The notes beneath the pieces are model-generated. The model was not told the origin of the DNA and did no database searches. It saw only the letters and a program-made list of their open reading frames with translations. A stretch of 20,673 nucleotides of DNA from a virus, in IMG/VR virus record IMGVR_UViG_3300032294_000784, positions 1-20,673 of that record, one strand, 5' to 3'. The translations under genes were made by a program, and so were the position numbers. Of this stretch, positions 15,901-20,673 are shown piece after piece (the stretch's first letter is position 1; each line of letters opens with the position of its first letter).

Positions 15901-17322
15901 CGTGATCCGCTTAACGCCGTGTTTGTTACTGGTGTTAACACTACGCCTATCGCTAGTTCTATGAAAGAGATTGCCAAGATGGTTCAAGGCAAGAGCGAGG
16001 GAGAGCCATTACTTCAGCGTAGGGGTGTTTTAGGTGGGCAGGTTTTGACTGGCACCGCTGAAGATATGGGCAAGATCTTGCGTGATGTAACCGCAGGTAA
16101 GAAGGGTTGGGATTATCAGATGGCTAGGCTAGATTCGCTAGCTATTAAGGGTGATGCCGCTACCCGTGTTGTGATGTACAACAACTTTATTAAGCAGGGC
16201 TTGTCTGAGATGGAAGCTACGTTGGCTACGCTCGAAGCCATGAACTTTAGTAAGCGGGGTATATCGCCTAGCTTGTTTGCTCTGTCTACGATGGTGCCGT
16301 TCATGAACGCACAGATCCAAGGTTTAAACGTTATTTATCAAGCGTTTACCGGACAGATGCCGTTTAACGAGAAGCTGAAAGTTAAACAAAAGTTATATCA
16401 ACGTGCAGCTATGATGGTCGGCTTTACCATGCTGTATGCGTCGCTCATGCAAGATGACGAGTCATATCAAAACGCTAACGACGACGAGAAATACAACAAC
16501 TGGTTTATGCCTAATCCGTTTGGCGATGAGTACATTAAAGTGCCTATCCCATTTGAAATTGGTTTCTTATTCAAGGCTGTGCCTGAAGCGCTTGTTAATA
16601 CTGCGTTTGGCGATGAGAAAGCCCGTGATACTTTAACTGCTCTAGGTAAGATGGCGTACAACTCTATGCCAATAAGTATGCCCCAAGGTATTAAACCAGC
16701 GCTTGAGACAGCGATTAACTACTCGTTCTTTACTGGGCGCCCAATCGAGTCTGAAAGATTACAACGTTACGAACCGGGCGAGCGCTATACCGAGAGAACT
16801 GGTGAGTTGGCTAAATTAGTAGGTGGTGCTCTCAATATCTCTCCAGTTAAAATTGAGTACTTGATCCGTGGATATACAGGTAGCTTGCCGTTAGCCATAG
16901 GTTCTTTAGCTAACCCCGTTTTGCGTAGTGGTGATACTGGCGAACAACCTGATACTCGTGGTTTAGTCAGTTCTGAAACTCCTTTAATTGGCTCGTTCTT
17001 TCAACCTAAAGATGCCGGTGGTTTGATTAACAAGGCATACAGAGATATGGAAGAGGTTGTTCAGGCTAAAGAAACTTACAAAAAAATGGTTAGCGAAAAC
17101 CGTGAAAGAGAAGCTGAAGACTATCTTGAAGCCAATGCAGACATCATAGCCATGAGTTCTTTAGCCGGTAAGTTCCGTCAACAAATGGGTAAATTAACCC
17201 AACAAGAACGGGCTATCAGGTCAGACAGCGGCGCAACGGGAGCAGAAAAACGTGAAGCGCTAGATGAAATACGTCAAGCCAAAATTGAACTTGCCAAGAT
17301 GTTCTCTAGCGCACGCGAGTAA
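9955..17322 (+). CDS. Giant 2455-residue polyvalent/ejection protein with zincin-like and LPD38-like domains
   Basis: This is the largest gene here, in the slot of the biggest ejection protein (P22 gp16 or T7 gp16 position). Residues 1-40 hold a short helix (LSRLSDDDLRALSANNLG). Residues 50-300 are hydrophobic and Gly-rich and may cross membranes (VGGSAFGPVGTVVGGGLGAL). Residues about 300-690 and 790-1345 are charged coiled coil, split by a small globular island (about 690-790). Residues about 1395-1580 look like the metallopeptidase domain of large phage polyvalent proteins: ETIAHELVGHLG with H1454, E1455 and H1459, and a possible third ligand E1521 in AVRELIAHVEE. Residues about 1620-2250 resemble LPD38 of those proteins (RKWVTRNPAYALRQVIRDPL near 1965, VPFMNAQIQGL near 2112, FMPNPFGDEYIKVPIPFEIG). 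Domain names come from recalled patterns. I infer a packaged protein delivered with the DNA. The ribosome site is weak. Confidence 0.72.
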   Translation: MDLSRLSDDDLRALSANNLGAMSDAGLKLIAAGGQEAPKKKGIGAALARGTESFLGAGQTSLESIIDADKAAKKGLRREEALGAKYADQIGLDKLKEAYEKKGITGAIGEVGRQVPLALAEQAPNIAASIASAKLGAVGGSAFGPVGTVVGGGLGALAPSVLQLFGSNVQRQAAEQEAAGKPVDINVGKAAAATAVQAPLDVAATFIPLGGRIAGKVFGPEVEKLLSRGGTKAAEKLAQESLTKTLAKGTAFGAAVEVPTEITQQMLERYQAGLPLTTPDALKEYGEVAYQSGLLGPIGAVGRVSQRSGARAEVEQQKEIERVKAAEEQARQDQIVADEKAQADLTKAQAETGQLFGEATPEASAYTPPKAPSTLTVREREYSQIADLEAQAKATTDPVEKKRLETEAARLKEQPSQRAQLLKDADTYDKQLLDIEKQRDAAAEKGDFKQFATLDAQARALEESQKKINAALKEMPVELTPEMEMAKLRGEQKSLIKQLQGMTGPSYDAKKAATVTAKLEEIDKRINEIAPAAGQMDLFDEAQIGAEQRAAVQQQKEQRAQEQEDFFAQTKGREVIDEDAMKRYQEGLQELEDAYAAGADERIVNQLIEKLQQIAQERDQSLAKSQSTPTGEEMEVAVEKEQRIKRAIKEEENKLYDAKTNEEVATIRANVDVLKRRLASMRTERAIPQPENIERQAKTDQTEAVRDAVEATRAILSGDYFNSFNVDAASSLKSGLEADIQDAGALYTKAAIAEINNTRQKNKQTQLTTDEGLRLATAIRSRFAYLSKDPTYLAEKVREKNQKIFEDSLERIKDTFRKGKSTVQKSVPVLKQERDVLGMLRKEKAKKEPDQKRIAQIEKEVAARKAEETKIEAQKEKQETIDMERYAPSGISPDQKDLFSEKDLEPIAIVRATPANFLRFVNIQANRFEKIKKIAEDAIKKPMQKVKVLFGEKYAKEFGALENIRLQLENENKKIAPELYTPSEADIKRYSKAFITARIEKAKNIREKHFANIKNLEDRQKEILEKLRGTETTAPVETLASKVAAQRQFVFEVIKADEFASNLKENATQLWQARGKIVKALENATKKERAIYEKALAKLDEQAPQIKNAIDSLHARANELLNANLKTEKAILKGLEKKLADSQKGTPASIKFKKEADEARARIGKAEAEKERNLERQAKEKRDLEEKQAAALKALPSTRQEIIETTARLPGEKEVVKQKRVVKRETPKTAAEKRAEMIAEEKEAAKERQAIREQVKRGLTPQQMETEVKKFRAAAAESRKKGNEKQAKRQEDAANALEKQLKSKMAQARMAMTGAKDTKTAQPPKMKTGVAKEPKARKNIDYEQEALDAGVSREDYEFVEQGLAFGFKARAESAPATKGTVTQADVKRELAKTKMPKGLKIVVFDKLPGALAEKIQMAGHKPSEVRGGVLPDGTVIFVAENHKDLNDVKETIAHELVGHLGVEGLLGEAGMKALAKQIQKTDNSVFELAKKLGVFDDVLATYANARRTKSEEASVTDAVRELIAHVEEARPTRSLLETAKAFIKALVGAVRAALRKRGVDLEISTSDIYKLLRDARKNFEEGSPGAYVNKDGDIVFRTAPAQANAGFADVLSSLDGVIAQQKSLKDRILGEATGLIFKTKYIDRFAPVQAVANKMQDSLKATQLMYFLRMHDQRMAFNSEIASNGPIDLKPAKDGKGLVIESTPGANLKDMAAALKDADVGNTEATVRIFTLYLAAKRAKRVGLDKLNFGGKVTQKMLNDADKAVNASPKTKAAFEKAAGIYAKYNEGLINFAVKTGALSKDLGKQLLKDGDYVPFYRQTSDGSVFLDIGGAPAIKIGNLKDQPYLHELVGGDQPILDVFTSALQNTSMLTDMALRNLATRNVAYALGDMGLLRVGEKEKGSGIRKGDGPRSPTVIRFKMDGENYYADVNTEAAGVPAELLVKGLEGVNTALPNAVKLMNVPANLLRKWVTRNPAYALRQVIRDPLNAVFVTGVNTTPIASSMKEIAKMVQGKSEGEPLLQRRGVLGGQVLTGTAEDMGKILRDVTAGKKGWDYQMARLDSLAIKGDAATRVVMYNNFIKQGLSEMEATLATLEAMNFSKRGISPSLFALSTMVPFMNAQIQGLNVIYQAFTGQMPFNEKLKVKQKLYQRAAMMVGFTMLYASLMQDDESYQNANDDEKYNNWFMPNPFGDEYIKVPIPFEIGFLFKAVPEALVNTAFGDEKARDTLTALGKMAYNSMPISMPQGIKPALETAINYSFFTGRPIESERLQRYEPGERYTERTGELAKLVGGALNISPVKIEYLIRGYTGSLPLAIGSLANPVLRSGDTGEQPDTRGLVSSETPLIGSFFQPKDAGGLINKAYRDMEEVVQAKETYKKMVSENREREAEDYLEANADIIAMSSLAGKFRQQMGKLTQQERAIRSDSGATGAEKREALDEIRQAKIELAKMFSSARE

Positions 17323-17483
17323 ACAGTACGCCAATCTTACCCCCAAACGTACCAAACTCTGCCTTACCAAGAACGCCGTGATGTATAGCGGCGCTGATGC
17401 CTGTCTCTTTAACTTCTTGTAGCTTTAGAGTAGGCACAAAAAAAGCCCCCTTGACGGGGGTGTTAACCCAAGGATAGTGCACT
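17323..17483. other. Convergent intergenic region
   Basis: This 161-base gap separates the 3' ends of the late unit and the leftward replication unit. It holds the leftward terminator (17438-17461). No intrinsic terminator for the rightward unit is visible: a 5-base stem, CGCCG/CGGCG at 17374-17378 and 17389-17393, has a 10-base loop and no T-run. On the minus strand the part from 17437 down to 17306 stays open and reads with protein-like composition (see findings). Confidence 0.6.
17438..17461 (-). terminator. Intrinsic terminator of the leftward primase unit
   Basis: Read on the minus strand, CCCCC and GGGGG form a five-pair stem around the loop GTCAA, followed by CTTTTTTT (seven T). It lies about 22 bases past the primase stop. 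On the plus strand the same stem is preceded by the A-run and followed by GTTAACCC, so it should act in the leftward direction only. Confidence 0.9.
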
Positions 17484-20336
17484 TTAATTTTCCGCAATGT
17501 CTTCTTCAGATACAGGACGAGTGATCTGCATAACGTTAACCCGCATGGTAGGACCACGAGTTTTGGAAAGCATGTCCTTACGAAGGTAGTTTATTTTGTA
17601 GTTTGGCAGTAACTCAAGCCCTTCCTTAAAGTCTTTGTAGCCATAACTCATGGTTACGCAATGCGCTTTAAGCAGTTGCTCTTCAATGTAATACTCCACA
17701 TGTCCGGGCGTAAACCCATGCTCAACACGCCCTGCTACGTCAGATCGGGTAAGCGACTGATCAATCATGCCACTACCGCCTAGCGTTGCGTCGATGGTGC
17801 CGTTAACTGCCTTGACTACCACAAACTTACCAAAATACTCACGGGTATATGCGTTCAATACGTCTTCGGGGGTACGCTTACTGCCATGAATAATGCCACG
17901 AGCGCTGTATACCATGAGGCGCAGAACATCAATAATTGGACCCTTGGGGATGTCGATTAGGTTAGCGTGGTCTTTGCCAAGCAGTTGTAGTATGGTCACG
18001 ATGCACGCATTACCGGCAGTCCAGTAGCGCTCGTCAGCATTGGCTTCAAATTCAACCTTCAAGCGTTCTTGGTTTTCTTTAACAAGTTTCTTGGCTACGT
18101 CATGGTTCTTTACCAACCAACGAATTAATTCCTGACCAACGACACCGAAGTTTTCTTTTAGTAAGCCAAGGGTAGATTCTTCTTCGGGAGACCATTTCAG
18201 CTTCTTGCTCAGTTGCAACTCAAGCAGACGGAACATTTCACCCTGAGACGCATGCTTACGAGCGCCTGATAAGAAGTCCATAACGTGTGTATTGGACGAG
18301 AGTAAAACCAGTAACTTCCATGTCGAGGTGTTGATGCGTTCCTCGTTGGTGCCCTGCTTCATGCGGTCTTTGCCTTTACCCTGCGTTAAATCAAGCAAGA
18401 ACTCAGGCAACCACTCAAAGTCCTCACGGCTCTTACTGGTGGTTTCATCAATAATAAACGGCAGACTGTTAAGTAAACCCTGTCTCTGTTGCGATGCAAC
18501 GATAGACGTACTCTGTGTTACACGATAGCCTTCGGGGTGTCCAAAGAAACTAGCCGCTAACTCAAGCGACAACGACTTACCTGTGCCTGACTCAGATGAA
18601 CCTAGGTGGTATACACAGCCGTTGAATTTAGTAAAGTTCATGAGCAACGATGCCGGTCCAACCAAAGCCATTGCCAACACCTGCCACTCTTGACGAGCAA
18701 TAAGCATATTGAAGACCTTGCGCCAGTTGTCTAGCGTGCCGGTAGGTTTGGTCGAGTAGTTGATGTTATCAAGCGCAGGGGTTGGTACGTACACTTCCCT
18801 GCTATCAGGGTAAAACACATGGCTGTTGTATACAAACGACTTGTCATCCTGCCAACCACAGTTATTCGGTACTTTAATAGCACGCTTATTAGCACTAACA
18901 AACTCTACGCAACCACGCACATACTCAAACAAGTTCTTGTCGTTACCTGAACCATATGCTGCAATGATGTTTTGATTGGCTAGCGCTTTGACTGTCTCGT
19001 CTTTACTGACAATGGATTTTTGTGGAATCAGTACGTCAACCGCACCTTCAGGTCTAAACGCCATGAGGTGAACTAAGTGGTCGCCGTTGCTATTAAGGAT
19101 GTCAACCGCAAACAAGTCGTAAGACAACAACATAACTTGCTTACGGGTTTTCTTGCCGTCCTCGTCATCCATCAACCTATCCATAAAGATACCGCCGTTA
19201 GAGCCGTAGCTATATCCCTTGGGTGGGGTTGGGCGGGTAACGGTTTTTTGTGGTGCTTCTGGCGTGGAGTTTTCTGTCTCTATTACAACTTCTTTTGGAG
19301 CGTTGTCGACCTTGATCTCCCGACCCAAGGCTAGTGGGTTGGTAATCTTGCCTTTGTGTGGGCATTTATCGCACACTCCTGGATTGGTCTCATCTAGTTT
19401 TAGGCAGGCATAAGGACCTTTAATCGCTCTCCATTTGCTGTTGTGGCGGTCTGTATCGTAAGGATGTAGCGCAGATAACGCCAAGCCCTCTTCAATGCCG
19501 TCATCACAGAATTTAGCTATGCTGAGGATGCCCCGCCACAAAGGCTCCATGCCGTCCTTACTAGCGTTCTCACGATAGTAGTTAATCTGCCCACACTTAT
19601 CGCCGATAGTTTTAAAGTATGTAACGCTGTTTTCTATTAGCTTGACGCTATTGGCTGTTGGAGCGGCTTTGGGGCGTTTTCCGGGGATTTGCAACGGCGG
19701 TACTGCTTCGTATGCCTCTTCGCCAATCGCTTCTTTAAGATGGTTTGCTAGCGCCTCAAAGTCAAAAATATCGCCCTCTGCCTTGAGGATTACCTTGCGT
19801 GGCTTCTCTTGCTTGTAGTTGTGGGTGTCAGGTACACGAAGCACCCTAGCCGCATCACCTGTAACTGAAGCGTCGATATTAAAACCTAACTTCTTGCATA
19901 GCCTTTTTAAGTTCTCTGCAACAGGTTTCCAAGTGGCAATATCTACTTCTTCAGCAAACGGGAAATACACATGCAACCCACCACCGCTCGTTACCACCCA
20001 AGGCGAACCTAGGTCAGTTAAGTTAGTGTCGGTTAAGAACTTAGCTAGTGCGTTAACAGCGTCTACTTTTTTCTCGTAGTCCTTGCCTGCTCCACAATCA
20101 ATATCCAAGAACAAGGATTTCATTTTTACTGCGTGTTCAGCTTTGCGCTCGCTAGCCCCAAACGTAGCCAATGCAAAGAAAGCGTTGTAGCCCTTTGCAT
20201 CAAACGCCATAGCGGCGTCGTACAACTCGTTTATGGAGTCAACGAATACATGCTCTCTTTTTGCTGTGCTAATTTCAACGGTGCAGTATTTACCCGAAGT
20301 CGGTAGCACAGTCGCTAGGAATTCCTGCGACGTCAT
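17484..20336 (-). CDS. AEP primase fused to DUF927-like helicase (replication primase-helicase)
   Basis: This 950-residue protein probably primes and unwinds phage DNA. Residues 1-200 are an archaeo-eukaryotic primase (AEP/PrimPol-type) domain: FLDID gives D78 and D80, TSGGGLHVYF gives H122, D155 is a likely third acidic ligand, and ARVLRVPDTHNYK (163-175) is the usual sugar/template motif. A Cys/His cluster, C311, C322, C325 and H327, could hold zinc. Residues about 380-530 look like the DUF927 N-terminal part (GWQDDKSFVY). Residues about 550-720 form an ATPase: a Walker A-type loop, GSSESGTGKS (579-588), Walker B IIDE with D630-E631, a sensor-type SSNTH at 680-684, and R703 as arginine-finger candidate. 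The loop has Ser instead of the usual first Gly/Ala. AAAGG six bases upstream supports the start. It is the last gene of a leftward operon and ends before a strong terminator. Confidence 0.88.
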   Translation of the reverse strand: MTSQEFLATVLPTSGKYCTVEISTAKREHVFVDSINELYDAAMAFDAKGYNAFFALATFGASERKAEHAVKMKSLFLDIDCGAGKDYEKKVDAVNALAKFLTDTNLTDLGSPWVVTSGGGLHVYFPFAEEVDIATWKPVAENLKRLCKKLGFNIDASVTGDAARVLRVPDTHNYKQEKPRKVILKAEGDIFDFEALANHLKEAIGEEAYEAVPPLQIPGKRPKAAPTANSVKLIENSVTYFKTIGDKCGQINYYRENASKDGMEPLWRGILSIAKFCDDGIEEGLALSALHPYDTDRHNSKWRAIKGPYACLKLDETNPGVCDKCPHKGKITNPLALGREIKVDNAPKEVVIETENSTPEAPQKTVTRPTPPKGYSYGSNGGIFMDRLMDDEDGKKTRKQVMLLSYDLFAVDILNSNGDHLVHLMAFRPEGAVDVLIPQKSIVSKDETVKALANQNIIAAYGSGNDKNLFEYVRGCVEFVSANKRAIKVPNNCGWQDDKSFVYNSHVFYPDSREVYVPTPALDNINYSTKPTGTLDNWRKVFNMLIARQEWQVLAMALVGPASLLMNFTKFNGCVYHLGSSESGTGKSLSLELAASFFGHPEGYRVTQSTSIVASQQRQGLLNSLPFIIDETTSKSREDFEWLPEFLLDLTQGKGKDRMKQGTNEERINTSTWKLLVLLSSNTHVMDFLSGARKHASQGEMFRLLELQLSKKLKWSPEEESTLGLLKENFGVVGQELIRWLVKNHDVAKKLVKENQERLKVEFEANADERYWTAGNACIVTILQLLGKDHANLIDIPKGPIIDVLRLMVYSARGIIHGSKRTPEDVLNAYTREYFGKFVVVKAVNGTIDATLGGSGMIDQSLTRSDVAGRVEHGFTPGHVEYYIEEQLLKAHCVTMSYGYKDFKEGLELLPNYKINYLRKDMLSKTRGPTMRVNVMQITRPVSEEDIAEN

Positions 20337-20342
20337 GTGAAA

Positions 20343-20348
20343 CCTTTC
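20343..20348 (-). promoter_or_regulatory. Ribosome binding site of the primase gene
   Basis: On the minus strand GAAAGG lies six bases before the ATG at 20336. It sits in the 15-base gap after the 54-residue gene and fixes the primase start. Confidence 0.65.
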
Positions 20349-20351
20349 GAG

Positions 20352-20516
20352 TTAATAAATGCCGTTGTTTATCTTATTTTGTAAACGCTTAATTACTTCA
20401 AGTTGCCAAGTCTTTGGCAGTCGATCTTCATGCGCTAAACGACTAGCGTATTCAACCAGTTCACGATCAGTATAGGCGGTGGGGGTTACTGGGTGTTCGT
20501 TTAAGCTTTGTTGCAT
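20352..20516 (-). CDS. Small 54-residue protein upstream of the primase
   Basis: This short frame runs leftward from ATG at 20516 to TAA at 20352. The sequence begins MQQSLNEHPV, contains YTDRELVEYASRLAHED, and ends LEVIKRLQNKINNGIY. It is charged and mostly helical, with no membrane segment or Cys motif. GAGG ten bases upstream (20527-20530) serves as ribosome site. It overlaps the end of the upstream HTH gene by 16 bases and is 15 bases from the primase start, so the three genes look like one operon. The composition and tight packing make it a likely real gene. I do not recognise a family; a primase or regulator partner is possible by position only. Confidence 0.6.
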   Translation of the reverse strand: MQQSLNEHPVTPTAYTDRELVEYASRLAHEDRLPKTWQLEVIKRLQNKINNGIY

Positions 20517-20673
20517 TTTCTCATCGCCTCTTCTGCTGTGTTGCTAGATTGTAGAATGTTCAACAAGGACTGAACCCGCATGCGGTAAGCAGGCGTTACA
20601 TCCGTTCCGCTAAACCAGTTGTACACAGTTTGTCTTGTTGCGCCTGTAAATTTTGCTACTTCAATGACTGGGA
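20501..20673 (-). CDS. Helix-turn-helix DNA-binding protein, 5' end cut by window edge
   Basis: The last 56 residues of a leftward gene are present, ending in TAA at 20501-20503. The visible part starts with VIEVAKFTGATRQTVYNWF, a clear helix-turn-helix: a first helix, the T-G-A turn, and a recognition helix RQTVYNWF. It is followed by SGTDVTPAYRMRVQSLLNIL, a wing or second helix pair typical of small Cro/XRE-like phage regulators. The C-terminal tail (NTAEEAMRKCNKA) overlaps the next gene by 16 bases. It may control this early-type operon. The N-terminus, the start and the promoter lie beyond the right edge, so size and exact family are unknown. Confidence 0.75.
   Translation of the reverse strand, partial: PVIEVAKFTGATRQTVYNWFSGTDVTPAYRMRVQSLLNILQSSNTAEEAMRKCNKA

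Noticed and set aside
17374-17393. Hairpin CGCCG/CGGCG as terminator for the rightward unit
   Set aside because: Stem of only five pairs with a ten-base loop and no T-run after it.
17438-17557. Upstream part of the 83-residue minus-strand frame 17306-17557
   Set aside because: It runs through the primase C-terminus in another frame and through the terminator; only the part beyond the terminator is kept as an open question.

Overview
The window is a stretch of a tailed double-stranded DNA phage (or prophage) genome of moderate GC content. The best fit is a short-tailed podovirus of a Gram-negative host. Three things point that way: a tail-collar fibre, a GH24 endolysin with a 3-TM-type holin, and a run of genes whose order recalls the P22 block 10-26-14-7-20-16 (tail hub, needle, DNA-ejection proteins). 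The style of the proteins resembles uncultured aquatic phages; that and the host are impressions I cannot test here. No tRNA, rRNA, insertion sequence, CRISPR array or integrase is visible, and no gene-free stretch exceeds about 160 bases.

Positions 1-17322 are one rightward, late-type transcription unit. In order it holds: a tail fibre cut by the left edge (2-934); a lysis-type group (tail-anchored coiled-coil protein, candidate holin, GTG-started endolysin, 946-2353); a large beta-rich tail hub/nozzle protein (2362-4602); a small C1q-like knob protein (4599-5288); a glycine/alanine-rich virion protein (5326-6888); a GNAT-like protein without a recognisable acetyl-CoA loop (6885-7301); two low-complexity candidate ejection proteins (7298-8347, 8357-9913); and one 2455-residue protein (9955-17322). 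That last protein has an amphipathic/hydrophobic N-terminus, about 1000 residues of coiled coil, a zincin-like metallopeptidase domain with HExxxH spacing, and a C-terminus resembling the LPD38 domain of large polyvalent proteins. Many junctions are ATGA, GTGA or TAATG overlaps, so translation is probably coupled. I infer that the proteins from 5326 onward travel in the particle and help move DNA, and possibly an effector protease, into the host.

Positions 17484-20673 are transcribed leftward and converge on the late unit. They encode a 950-residue AEP primase fused to a DUF927-like SF3-type helicase domain, preceded by a 54-residue protein and a helix-turn-helix protein cut by the right edge. 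A strong intrinsic terminator at 17438-17461 ends this leftward unit. This looks like the edge of the replication/regulatory module.

The most interesting item is the giant particle protein with an embedded protease-like domain and an AT-rich coiled-coil core. Next come the knob protein at the tail-needle position, the GNAT-like protein without its cofactor loop, a 13-codon reading frame bridging two late genes, and a recurring GG-type motif shared by two candidate virion proteins.
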